Positions 1 to 27,680 of a DNA stretch of 64,000 bases are shown in pieces. How positions within the stretch are numbered: the first letter of the stretch is position 1; each line of letters starts with the position of its first letter. The notes beneath the pieces were generated by a model. That model had not been told where the DNA came from. It saw only the letters and a list, made by a program, of their open reading frames with translations, and searched no databases. Source of the stretch: Lingula anatina (taxonomy: Eukaryota > Brachiopoda > Lingulata > Lingulida > Lingulidae); the NCBI RefSeq assembly GCF_001039355.2, contig NW_019775968.1, forward strand, positions 1,313,105 through 1,377,104, in the 5' to 3' direction. The position numbers and the translations under genes are program-made.

Positions 1-16013
<16,013 letters not shown>

Positions 16014-16749
16014 TATGTTTGACTCTTGAATTTGTCATTGTCCCTGGCAAAAATAATAGGCTGATTTAATAATCAACACACAGAAGCAGAAAATGATGTT
16101 CACACCTTCTAAAAGTTATGCCCATGTAAATGTGTTTTAGACCACATTACGATTCACATGCCCTTACTGTCCCAAAGGTAGAAAAATCCTTTAATTTGGG
16201 TCAGCTGCACGTAACAGCCACCTCTTTTAAGAAAATTTTCTTGAGGAGAAGCAGTACCAATGAACGATTGTGACCATGTTGATTATTGTGGACAATATTG
16301 GGGCAGGACACTGCTTTTATCAATGTGTACAATAATGAAGTTGTGGCTGTATGTTCTCTGCATAGATAGGTGGGATTAACCCACAAGTATGCCATCAGCA
16401 CTGCTTTGAAGGTGCCTCTGGGTTCATACTGCCCACCTGTGCTGAACGACAACTTCCTCTCGCCTCCATTATCTAGACAAATTGCAGGTCGTGGAGTATC
16501 CCCAAGTGGGATGCCAGGTACAGTGATTATGTGGACAAGCTCTGGCACACCAGAATCAGAACATGAATTCTAGACAGATCACTTTGTGAAATTAAGAAGA
16601 AAAATAAGATCCAGCCACAAAATTCCTGTAGGTTTTGTGGACAATGATAAAAACGACAGTCTCAGTCTGTTGCTTCCATTCTCCATGATCCCAGTTTGAC
16701 TGAGTATTTGTCTGCATCTCTTACAAACCAAAGATTTCCTGAGTCAGAA

Positions 16750-16950
16750 GATTCCGTATATGCTAAAAGAAGCGAAAAAACAGCATAGCATTTGAAAATG
16801 TGGCCCAATTATGCTAATTTTCATACTCAACCTATATTTTATGAATATATATCAGTTTGAAGACAAAGGTATAATGGTTTTCTACTTATTGTTTTCACTG
16901 AAAATGCACAGCAAGGACAGTGACGACAGATGCAGGTGATGGCTATGTTG
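16750..16950. repeat. Single-unit relative of the POLQ 161-bp element
   Basis: It shares, in the same order, CCGTATATGCTAAAA, a gtgaaaa-like A tract with AGCATA, CCAATTATGCTAATTTTC, ATATCAGTTTGAAGAC, TTTTCTACTTATTGTTTTCA, AATGCACAGCAAGGACAG and GACGACAGATGCAGGTGATG with the array at 3673-4381. One core unit plus the right flank is visible. It is more diverged than the POLQ copies. Confidence 0.65.
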
Positions 16951-17913
16951 TGAAAGAAAAATTCCCCAACTCAACAATATGTGAAAACATGGGAAAAGCA
17001 TACATGTATGGAATTCAAGAGAGGAGAAAACATTGCTTAGTAATGAACACGTTGTGGCAAAGAATATTTCTAGCTTGGAAAAGCATGCTTGTTCAAAATG
17101 ATGTTTTTTTTTTACAAATCGATGACAATATTTATTTGTAATTCTAGATGAAATGTGGAATGTTTGGTATATTCCACACAGTGGTGCTATTTGCCATATT
17201 CACTCTCATCTGGACAAAAACATCACTATACATCACCTTTCCCCTTCAGAGAAAGAAAAATACGAGTACTTGAATGTGTCTGGGTGGGCATTAATGCAAG
17301 CCTGGAAAGAAATCCATTCTTCTCATAAGGTAGCTATGTGAATTTTACAGATACTGAAAACTATCATCAGTTTAATAACACAATACAAGTGAAAGAAAAA
17401 GTTAAGATACCAAGCCAATATTAAGAAAAGCAAAAAATAGATACAATGTATAAGGATGATGTATGATACCATATTTACTTGTTGTTTTCAATGGGGATGT
17501 TTAGGAATAGTTTCTGAAAATTAAACTGGATTTTTTGTTATTTTTTACTTTACTTTGATTAAGACCATGCCCCAACATTAGCATGGCTGAATCTGAAACC
17601 TCAGGCATTATTGTATAAAGAAAGAGACAAACTTTAGTGATAACCTCTCAGAAAGGTTCCAACAAACATCACTAAATTGTGCAATACTGTTCATATTGTG
17701 AAAAGTGGGCGAGCCAAGAATAACCTTGAGAAGAGGATGAAAACAGAGTCTATCAATAAATTGGAAGAGGCTAGAATGGTGAAAATTAAACAGGAATGTG
17801 TGATCTTGTTGAGTGCTTCTACAACAAGAGGCTCAGCACATAAGAATGAGAGCCCAATTTGCAACAGCAGCATCAAGGGGGTTGAACTGACAAGGAGGTT
17901 TATCGAGTTAGTT

Positions 17914-18022
17914 CAGGCCTACCCAACTACCAGACTCGGCACCGAATGATCTTGAATTCACTGGTAGATCAGACCACACTACCCGTTTTTAAGGTGTGTG
18001 TCAGATCGCATTCTGATCCAGA
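17914..18022 (+). mobile_element. Partial MITE: one terminal arm of the CAGGCCTACCC family
   Basis: The sequence from CAGGCCTACCCAACTACCAG through GGTGTGTGTCAGATCGCAT matches the 109-bp terminal arm of the complete element at 40793-41109. The opposite arm is not found downstream. The arm ends where the 115-bp hairpin at 18024 starts, so the copy was truncated or interrupted. Confidence 0.8.
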
Positions 18023-18023
18023 A

Positions 18024-18138
18024 TAGTCTCTCCGCCTCTCACACTCCTCCCCATGCGTCATCCCTGAGGGGTACAGTCATTAAATCTCGGCTCCATTGGG
18101 ACGACACATGGGGAGGCGGGTGAGAGGCGGAGAGACTA
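18024..18138. mobile_element. 115-bp hairpin MITE-like element
   Basis: The ends TAGTCTCTCCGCCTCTCAC and GTGAGAGGCGGAGAGACTA are perfect inverted repeats. The match continues imperfectly for about 35 bp per arm (CTCCCCATG / CATGGGGAG). It is GC-richer than its surroundings and abuts a truncated MITE arm of another family. No ORF is present. Confidence 0.75.
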
Positions 18139-19724
18139 AAAGATTAGGCGGTTTTCCTTTCATGAATTTTCATGACTTTGTAGAGCCATGCCTCAACTCG
18201 TTGTGAATGCGGTCTTAAATAACCAAATTATAACATAGGTCAGCTCAGTAGGTTCAAACTCTTTAACAAATATTTAGTAATCACTGACACTGATATAATA
18301 TGGTAATATTTAAATTGATTACTTACCACTATAAATGAGTGTACCTGAATGAGACAGACTGCACCAAAGTGTCAGAGTTGCTCTGTAAATAGAACAAAGA
18401 TTATGTAAATAAAATAAGAAATCTATATAGAGAAAAATGAAAGTGTACACTGTAAAATATGTGAAAATTAAAGTATTATCTGTTAAATTTCAGTATGGTG
18501 AATTGGACAAAATGGAATATCCAAGCCCCAGTCACACTATGAATGGGAAGGGCTTTTGTCACCAAAGTTCAGAGATAACTGCCTGACAAGCATGATCTTA
18601 TATAATTTAACTGCAAGGGATTAACAGCAATTTGGTGTATTGCCTGGGATACTAAATACAGTACACTTTATTGATGCAAACTGCTTTTTTTTTGTTTTTT
18701 GTTTAATTTCAGCATGGTGAATTGGACAAAAGCAAATTTGAATTAATAAGCAAGTGTGTTGAAAAGGATATGAAATGTAGGAATAGCAACAGTAAATTAA
18801 ACATTTAATGCATGTTACACTCTCACAACAATTTTAATAAACTGGTACATTTTTCAGCAAACTTACCTATTATCTAGCCAAATAGGGAATACTGCACATC
18901 ACTCACTGCATGGGAGTGTTAGTGAACATGTGTCACTCTCTTCACATGGCCCAGTGTTTTTATACCTAGCATAGCAGATCACACCGCAGTCATGACCTTC
19001 TTACATGTATGAATTAGGAATTATTTTTACGAATTAAAAAAAAGAAAGAAAGAAAACCATAAAATCAATTTTTATTTTCATTAAAGAAAATAATTTTCAA
19101 TGATTTTATTTATTTTTGGATATGATAAATGAAAAGCTAAAATGTCTCAATATTTGAGGATTATGTGACAACCCTTGGTTTAATTTGGAACATCCCATGT
19201 TATCTAAGATTATCCCCTGGACGTTACCCTCCGTAACAGATAATCATTGTGTTAAGATCAAGAACCAAAGAAAGACAATATTTTCAATCTTAAAAAATTA
19301 AAATAATCTTAAAGTGGTTCAGTACTTGCATTTCGTGGTATTTTGGTGTTTAGTTAAACCACTACAAATCCCAATTATTTTTCACTTTCGTTTTACAATT
19401 ATTTTTGTTTTACCTTCATAGTTATTTGGGATAAGTAAACGTTTTGAGCGAATAAAACTGTCTCAGCATAAGGCCAACTTACCTGAGCCAGCAGAGGCCT
19501 GCCAACACAGGCTGAGCGTGAGCCGAGGCAAGGAGCGAGAACAGTTCAGGAAAACGCACCAAATTACGATTACCTGTTACGTATATGAGTATTGTTACCA
19601 GTATTTTACAAGCCCTCCCTTATAAAAGCATCTGAAAGTTATATATAACGCCATACCTTACCTTATTTAAATCAAAATTTGAAATAAGCTATGCCACTAA
19701 AAAGGAAAGGAAAAAAATATTGAA

Positions 19725-19916
19725 TTAGAGTCGTAATCTCGTTTTGAAAACGAGACTGTACAAGGAATTGTGGGAAAACTTTGGCGGTAAAATTGTCAAT
19801 TTGAGGACTAAGGTGTTCGGTGATGAAAACGACAAGTTAAGAATAGAAAACCTTTTCAAGAGAGCTAGATTTGGGGGATTGACTGTACTGGAACTACATA
19901 TTTGGTTCACAGTTTG
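19725..19916 (+). other. Candidate non-coding first exon of CHAF1B
   Basis: A strong donor (CAGTTTG|GTGAGTAAAT) lies at 19916/19917. The CHAF1B ATG sits only 3 bp after a good acceptor (ACTTTAG|AAAATG, exon start 20580), which implies an upstream non-coding exon. This stretch is the best candidate; its 5' limit is a guess. Confidence 0.35.
19780..19787 (+). promoter_or_regulatory. Candidate E2F site (TTTGGCGG) near the presumed CHAF1B start
   Basis: TTTGGCGG fits the E2F consensus core and lies about 0.8 kb upstream of the CHAF1B ATG, within or just before a candidate 5' UTR exon. POLQ and CHAF1B homologues are S-phase-expressed genes, so E2F control of this divergent region is plausible. 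It rests on one word match. Confidence 0.3.
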
Positions 19917-20582
19917 GTGAGTAAATCTTATGTCTACTTTTGTCTTAAACCTCAGGTTCAAATGAAATTAAACGAATCCTTGTGCCTGAGATTGAGTACA
20001 TGTAGATGTAGTCACTGACATTATGACATGAACACAAAAAAAGTCAAGATACTTAGAGTATAACCAGTTAAAAAAGACTAAGCCATTCTTAAATCTTAAT
20101 AGTTATGAGATTTTCTGTTGTTGAATTTTAATCAAAACGGTAAAGATCCTCTGCTATTATTTTCCACTCAGTGTATAATCCTTTCTGGCAGATTCACTCG
20201 GGTGGGCGGAGGATTTGGAAAATCCTCCTCCCTCCGTCTTAAATTTACCTCGTAATGTATGTTCTGCATTTAGATTTGGACTTGCCTTCAAATTCAAACC
20301 ACAATTTTTGTTTCCCTTAAAGATACTCGTTGTAGAAGTATTCCCAAGATACGTTAATTTCTACTTCGTCTGGTAGAGACAACACAGCCCTTGTTATAAA
20401 AATACATGTTTATGTGGCTGCTCCAACATTATAGCTTCAATGCATTTTTCCTTTCAAAGTGTTTTATCTGACCTTCCCAAAGCAACAAGCTGCAATGTGT
20501 TGATACATTCTTGTAAATTATATTTTTTTGTTTTGTTCCAAATTAATTAACATAACTGACATGGGCCTATATACTTTAGAAA

Positions 20583-23500
20583 ATGAAGATAGCCACGCCA
20601 GAGATTTCTTGGCATGGCCGTGAACCAATCTACAGTGCGGATATACAACACATAGATGGCAGTATAACCAGACTGGCAACTGGAGGGTTAGAAAAAACAA
20701 TAAGGGTAGGTGTTGAACTGCAAAACACCCCAATGATCACAGACATATCAACAGTTACGAATATTATCCAGGTGCAAAACATGATTAACTTTGATATAAA
20801 GTTGTACTTTTATATCCTATTGTATCCTTTGAAAGAAATAAACTTGAATAATTTGCTTTGACGTTGTCTTACAGTTATGGGAAGTCAAAGTGGGATCAGA
20901 TGGAAAGGCATATGTGGAATTTTTATCCAGTTTAACAAGACATAACAGGACTGTGAATGTTGTCAGGTTTTCACCAAATGGTATGTTGGAAATAGTTTGA
21001 AGAAACCAGTTCATGTTGTTCTGTTTTTATATATTTTATTGTAACTTTTCATTTTGGACAATTAAAATTTGAAATAAATATGTATTTGAGTAACAGAAAA
21101 TAATAGTTGGCTTTTATGTAATGTGGGAGAAGTATTCATCCTTATTTTACCTGTAATGTAATGTGATCCATATATCACTTCTATTGCAGGTTTTTATCTT
21201 GCATCAGGAGGAGATGGTAAGTGAAGTTTGCAACTTGTGGTATTTGTGTTTATACTAGGTTTTAAGTTGTTATCAATCAGTTGATAGGAAAAAATGACAA
21301 TGTCCTACCATGATAGTAATGTAACATTTTCAGGAGATAAATTAAATTTCTAAGCTATAACAGTGATAAGGCATTCTTTATAAATGGAGGAATAGTTATG
21401 TAAAAATGTGTAGTTGTTGGGTAGTCACCTCCCAAAATACTGAGTCTTAATAAAACAATTTGATTGTGATTTTAACATATAATTATTATCACTTCCTTTT
21501 ATTTTTAAAGTGTTTTCTGTCTTTCTTTCAAGATGCTGTTATTATTTTATGGAAGTTGAGTGATAATGCTCCACCCACCAACAACCTGTTTGGTGAAGAT
21601 GATGAGGACTGTAAGGAAGTTTGGACTTCTGCCAAAACATTAAGGTATGTGTCTCTTTCATTAAGCAACATGATCTTGTCTGATACTCTTTAAATTTAAC
21701 TGGCCTGTCATGGATTAAGTTTATTGCTAATGGTACTTTGTCTACAACTCTTAATGTAGATTGTTAAAGGTTGGCCTAATATGGCTTTGCCAGTCTATGC
21801 CAAAAACTTCATAGGCTACTTGCCCTATGGGCAATCGGGGTCTAAAAGTGGGCTAGTGATGTATACAATTTTAACTTTTTTACTACCCCAATGCATTTAA
21901 GGTGGGCAGTTGCCTCTGGCTTGTGCCTTACAGCATAGATCACTTTGCAAGCTCACATGGATAGAACATTTTGCTTAGACCTATGCTGTTACATTTTCTC
22001 CATGAGACAGTTTAGATTGTTCTTTTTCTTATTTCCAGAGGTCACTTGGATGATGTATCAGACTTGAGCTGGTCATCTGATGGTCACTATCTTATCTCAG
22101 GGTCAGTGGACAATAGTGCCATCATGTGGGATGTGAGGAAGGGACACAACTTGGCCATATTTAAAGACCACAAAAGTTTTGTACAAGGAGTGGCCTGGGA
22201 TCCCCTCCACCAGTATATGGCAACTTTGAGTGCAGACAGGTAACTTTAATTGTTTAGGGCTGAAATAAGTAGCAAATTGAACAGTTAAATTGTTGACAGA
22301 TGCTTTTTAAGTTAGTGATGTGTTTTAGTCATATTTTTGCACTTCCACAAATTTATTAAGAGGTATGGCTGAAATGACATCAACATGCCACACTGTTAAT
22401 ATGTTAATATTATGATTATGAAGAGAAAAATATAAGATGATTTTAGTTAGTGTTTGTTGTTTTTCAAACAGGTCTTGTCGCATCTACAGTGTATCAAGCA
22501 GAAGCTGCACAAAACACATTTCTAAGGGACCAGCACTTAACACCAGCACAGAGGATGTCAAACCAAAAGCTCCCAGACTGTTCCATGATGATACCATGAA
22601 GTCTTTCTTTCGTCGTCTGACCTTCACCCCAGACGGGGAACTCCTTATTGTACCTTCAGGTTGCTGGGAGAGTGAGGAAGGAAGTCAAAATACAACGTAC
22701 ATTTTTTCCAGAGATTCTTTCTCTAAGTGAGTGAAAGGATTTTTCAGTTAATAATGTGAAATGCACATTGTTAATCAGGCAAGTTTTAGTAACATGTTCT
22801 GAAAATTTGTCTAGTATATTTATTTAATTAATGGAGCCTTTAAAATGACAAACCATAATACACCATGTCTTTACTTCTAAAACCTCTTCTATACATTGTT
22901 TTTCATCAGGCCGGTAATGCACTTGCCAGGCCCATCTAAAGCGACTTTAGCTGTCAGATGTTGCCCTATTCTGTTTGAATTAAGGAAGATACCCAGAGAC
23001 ACTTGTGAAGGTAATATCATAAAGACATGTCTTAATATAAATTAAATAATTATAGCAAATAAATGTGGAAATAAGCATGTGTTAAGCGTCATCTGATGGT
23101 GAGTTTTTATGTAAAATTTTCATTATTTCATGTTATATTTGTACCACCAGCGTAGGCGCTGGCGGTACACATGGTTTTAGTCCCGACCCGTATGTTCCGC
23201 CGGCTCTGCCGCCATGTCATCGTTACTGCTTCTCTTCCTAGACTACAAGGGCCTGCATACCCATCNTTTGTTTTTCAAACAGGTCTTGTCGCATCTACAG
23301 TGTATCAAGCAGAAGCTGCACAAAACACATTTCTAAGGGACCAGCACTTAACACCAGCACAGAGGATGTCAAACCAAAAGCTCCCAGACTGTTCCATGAT
23401 GATACCATGAAGTCTTTCTTTCGTCGTTTGACCTTCACCCCAGACGGGGAACTCCTTATTGTACCTTCAGGTTGCTGGGAGAGTGAGGAAGGAAGTCAAA

Positions 23501-24625
23501 ATACAACGTACATCTTTTCCAGAGATTCTCTCTCTAAGTGAGTGAAAGGATTTTTCAGTTATTAATGTGAAATGCACATTGTTAATCAGGCAAGTTTTAG
23601 TGACATGTTCTGAAAATTTGTCTAGTATATTTATTTAATTAATGGAGCCTTTAAAATGACAAACCCTAATACACCATGTCTTTACTTCTAAAGCCTCTTC
23701 TATACATTGTTTTTCATCAGGCCGGTAATGCACTTGCCAGGCCCATCTAAAGCGACTTTAGCTGTCAGATGTTGCCCTATTCTGTTTGAATTAAGGAAGA
23801 TACCCAGAGACACTTGTGAAGGTAATATCATAAAGACATGTCTTAATATAAATTAAATAATTATAGCAAATAAATGTGGAAATAAGCATGTGTTAAGCGT
23901 CATCTGATGGTGAGTTTTTATGTAAAATTTTCATTATTTCATGTTATATTTTTCTTTGCAGAAATGGAGACAGACCAAAAGGAGGTAGAAAATAATGAAT
24001 TGAAAGAGTGGGAAAAGTATTCCACAATGTTCAAGTAAGTTTCTCTGTCAGAAAAAAATGTTTGGCAGAAAGAATCCAACAATTGTTGTCCAAAGTTATA
24101 CTGAAAGATTGTTGTATAATGAGAACACTGTACGATGGGAAATTTTACTCACTTCAAATATTTGAAAGGCATACATATTATGTCATAAGCAAACTTAATA
24201 GCTATCTTTAATATGACATCTTATTATTTTCTTATGATTTTTATGTCATTCACAACTCTTATTTCATAAATAAGTATACCATTTACAATTTTAAAGGAAA
24301 AGAGAAATTTTAGATCTAAACTATTTTCCAGTTTGCCATACAGAGTAGTATTTGCTGTGGCCACAGAGGATGCAGTACTTTTATATGACACTCAGCAACC
24401 TCACCCTTTTGGTTACATTGCCAATACCCATTATCATCAGCTTAGTGATCTCACCTGGTAAGTGACAGTTCTCTCCTGTGTGCCTTTCTTTATATACAGA
24501 CACTGTCCAACACATGGCATTCACCCTATAACTGCCAAACTGCATTTTTATGTTAAATTTAGCGAAAAGCTTTGTTTGGTAAAAAGGCAGGTTACTTATG
24601 AAAATTGTCAGGTCAGTTTACATTT

Positions 24626-24659
<34 letters not shown>

Positions 24660-24800
24660 TGAAAGTTTCATTTTTCACACATTACCATTTTCAGTGGCTT
24701 TTATATCCCATGAAACTGAATCACTTGCTAGTTTTTCAATTTCCATGTTACCTGTAGGCTGTAGTACATAATGTAACAGTGCATTAGAATTGGCCAAAAC

Positions 24801-24857
<57 letters not shown>

Positions 24858-26630
24858 AATGTCTAAACATTTGACAGCTTTGCGGCCTTGTTTCCTGTAT
24901 GGTGTCTGTATATTTGCCAGCTTTGCTGTCTAGTTTTGCACCATAATTTCTATTTATAATAAAAGTGTGTGAGTATATATTTATTTGTTTATTATAATGT
25001 ATCTATATAACTTAACATTTTGGCCAGTAAGTCTGATAAATCTATCTCTCTATAAAAATTATTTTGAAGAATCTATATATATCAGCAATGTTTTGACAAA
25101 AAGTTCAATATGTCATTAGGTCCAAGGATGGGCGTGTTCTAGTGGTCGCATCAACGGATGGGTACTGCACTCTGGTTACATTTGAAGAAGGGGAGTTGGG
25201 TGAAGCATCTCAACACCTTTCCATCAGCACACAGAAGGTGGAAGAAGAAAAACTTAAGATACTGAAAGTATGTACGATATGTTATTATACCAGGCTATGT
25301 CACCCTCTAAGCAGGACAGCAATTGTTATTTATTCAAACTTTATATTTGAACCAGTAGATAAAGAAGTATTAAACTTTAAGGATATTGAAATATGTGGAA
25401 CATTTCTGAAATATATAAAGTAGTTTATTCTATAAATTAAGCACTAATATTGGCAAGCTGTTTCTTTCCAGAAGCAAAATGCAGACAAGCAAAAGCGCAG
25501 TGATGAGGCCATTTCAAAGAAAGTTGCTTCTACTATGCCACCCCCAACAGAGGTACAACAAATTCAGGTGAAACGAAAGGAAAACAAAAGGTATATTTGG
25601 CTTTCATCAATGTGTGTCATAAATAATAATATCACCATATAAATGTTTAAGAGCAAATTTTGCACATTCCAATGTGTTGATTGAAAAAAAAACCTTCCCA
25701 CTATATTGTCTGTAGGTGTTTAAAATGCCTTTGCTTCCTATATAAATGTGAATAAATTTTATTTCTCCAAGTGGTGACAGCCAACCCAAAAGAGTCAACT
25801 TAACTCCAGTGACAGGTGGTCAGGTGTCACAAGATGCACCCAAACCAAAGCGTGCACAGCTAATCACCCTGTCATCACCAGAGCTGCTGGATGGGAATAA
25901 GGTATAAGTGAGAATGGTTATTTGGTTATTAAGGCATGATATTTTTTCAGATAAGAGGAATTCAGTTTAACTTTCCTGGGACCTTAACACAGGTTGATTC
26001 ATTCCGTTTTAAACATGGTGCTGTATCATCCACTAAACTACAATTGTTATTGTGTTCATTAAAGTGGCGGATTTAAACTTTAATTAGTCAAGCATTCTAA
26101 TCATCAAAAAAAGATTAGTGTTATAGATTGGGTCAGTATTTTTACTTTTTTTTAAGTAAAGTTGTTTTTTTCTTCCACAGACTGAGGAAAAGAACATAAG
26201 CCATGACTCCTGCACCCAGGATCTCCAACTGGTGCTGGAAGTTTCCAGTGAGGATGAAACAGACCAGGAAAAGAAAACCAAAAAGTCAATGCAGACAGCA
26301 TCAACACAGCCAGAGACCTCTAAAGGCAGCCCAAGGCGAGTAGAGCTAATCACTATTGCACCTTCTACTCCGCCCAACCAAGCTACTCCTGTAGCTAGAA
26401 TCGTACAGGATGAGAACTCCAAAAAGACCAGCAGTCCAAGGAGAGTACAATTGATGACACTAGAGAGTTCTGTGGTTTCTGAAAATTCTAAGCAATCTTC
26501 ACCAATCCAAAGTAAACCCCTCAAAAATTCCCAAGAAAATGTTGCCAGGATGAATGACAATTCTTCCACAAGTACACCACAGCCAAGAAGGGTTACATTA
26601 ACAACGATTAAGCAGAATGAAGAAAATTGA
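20583..26630 (+). CDS. CHAF1B: Chromatin assembly factor 1 subunit B (CAF-1 p60, WD40)
   Basis: Exons: 20583-20705, 20875-20980, 21190-21216, 21533-21644, 22039-22239, 22472-22726, 22910-23010, 23962-24034, 24332-24457, 25120-25267, 25472-25590, 25772-25901, 26181-26630. They total 1971 bp (656 residues) with phase kept throughout. The N-terminal two thirds is a WD40 propeller ([28 protein letters not shown]), containing the p60-typical [20 protein letters not shown] and [20 protein letters not shown]. The tail is basic and acidic, with five P(K/R)R(V/A)xLxT-like motifs. In the nucleus CAF-1 deposits H3-H4 onto newly replicated DNA with PCNA and ASF1. A duplicate of exons 6-7 (23283-23821) lies between exons 7 and 8, and a second copy of exons 8-13 lies at 29301-32014. 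The gene is convergent with HIRA. Confidence 0.94.
21190..21216 (+). CDS. CHAF1B: 27-nt microexon of CHAF1B
   Basis: Nine codons' worth (FYLASGGD, with split glycines) bounded by TTGCAG and GGTAAG. Skipping it would keep frame but remove the conserved end of a WD repeat before DAVIILW. It is one of the smallest coding exons in the window. Confidence 0.88.
23143..23265. other. Non-homologous filler next to the N at 23266
   Basis: At 23143 the first CHAF1B copy stops matching. It is followed by GC-richer sequence that includes the inverted pair GTACCACCAGCG / CGCTGGCGGTAC, then the N, then the second copy. Its composition is unlike the flanking introns. It may derive from another locus or a mobile-element end. 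Confidence 0.6.
23283..23821 (+). CDS. CHAF1B: Duplicate of CHAF1B exons 6 and 7
   Basis: The exon copies 23283-23537 and 23721-23821 repeat 22472-22726 and 22910-23010 with the same splice sites and the same intron between them. The visible coding difference is small (DSFSK against DSLSK). Homology begins immediately after the N at 23266. This copy, not the first, runs continuously into exon 8. Splicing both copies would insert a repeated segment of the propeller, so only one is expected in the mRNA. Confidence 0.88.
24624..24846. repeat. Two poly(T) tracts in a CHAF1B intron
   Basis: Tracts of about 30 and 40 T lie at about 24628-24656 and 24805-24845; the second is followed by (GT)n. The equivalent intron in the duplicate (29960-30185) has different tract lengths, as expected for allelic or slippage variation. 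Confidence 0.9.
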
Positions 26631-27680
26631 CAACATATCTTGCAGATGTTTGCCATTTTTCATCTTGGATGAGGTCTGGATCACTTTGTCAGATTATAAA
26701 TTTTTATGAAAAAAGTAAATAACATTTTTGTGTGTATACCTCTAAAGGGCAAGAAGAAAAGAAATACAACTAAACATCTCTAAAAGTATTTTCTGCCACT
26801 CCAATATTTGGCTAGTCTAGATATCCATTTTATAAGGTGGCATTGCCCATAAATGCATGTTGATGTGTTTGTTGTTCATACTTAAAAAAGTATTTATATT
26901 GTATAAAGCAGTAGCCAAGAAGGCTTGTTGCAGGTCAACCACAACCGAAAAATATTGACAGCCAAATGTTCAGTTTCAGTTTTCAAATATCAGCGTCTAC
27001 TTTTTCTCTAAGTTTGTTGTAGTAACAGGCATCATGCCCATATCTTGTGGCAAGTGATCTGAGAATAATAATTTTTTACACATGGGCCTTCTTGTTGTGA
27101 ATATTTTTTGTCCAATATTTAGCTTCATTTTAATTTTCCATTTAATTCAATCACAAAATAACAGCCAGCTTTTTATTATAAAATCATTTTATTGTACTTC
27201 ATGTACCTTTTTCAAATACAAGTAATATTTGTCACACAAGCCTATTCACATGCTTTGAATTTTGAGACCAAGTCATGAAAACTTTGCAGCAAATGTTATT
27301 GCAATAATTTACTTTTAAAACCTCTTAACTATTAAGAACCCAGGCAATTAATTGGGTCATTTCAGCTGTTCCCCAAAGGTCCGGATCCCCACAATAGTGT
27401 GTTTTTATTCATAATTTTCTTTATTCATGCCCTAGAATTACCTAGGCGAAATTTTTCTTTCTCCCAAAGGGAAATTAATCATAAGTTCTTGTGACACTAG
27501 TTTCATTCCAAAATGTGCTGGGTATATCTGTAACTTTAGGATAAATGCCAAGGAAAGGTACAATATATATTTATATTAACTGGCCTTATTACAATTTTCA
27601 CCTACAAAATGTTAAAGAATGATATAATAAAAAAGAAGTGATTTTCAGCAATAATTTAGACAATATTATCTTTAAGTTAA
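26631..27680. other. Convergent 3' region between CHAF1B and HIRA (copy A)
   Basis: About 1.05 kb between the CHAF1B stop (26628-26630) and the HIRA copy-A stop (27681-27683). It is AT-rich and should hold the two 3' UTRs; several AATAAA/TTTATT words are present, including plus-strand AATAAA near 27626. No open frame of interest was seen. The same region recurs at 32015-33095. Confidence 0.7.

Larger units (their letters stand above)
16014..20579. other. POLQ-CHAF1B divergent intergenic region
   Basis: This 4.5-kb region separates the two diverging genes. It contains a single-unit relative of the 161-bp element (16750-16950), a partial MITE plus a hairpin element (17914-18138), a moderately GC-rich patch near 19490-19560, and a candidate CHAF1B 5' UTR exon with an E2F-like word (19780-19916). 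A 115-codon minus-strand open frame at 16201-16548 has no recognisable domain and is not called. Confidence 0.7.

Noticed and set aside
16201-16548. 115-codon minus-strand open frame upstream of POLQ
   Set aside because: No recognisable domain, no splice context and no link to either neighbour; chance or an old repeat fragment cannot be excluded.
26084-26656. 190-codon minus-strand open frame opposite the last CHAF1B exon (also at 31513-32040)
   Set aside because: Complement of a real coding exon; composition and lack of start or splice logic mark it as a shadow.
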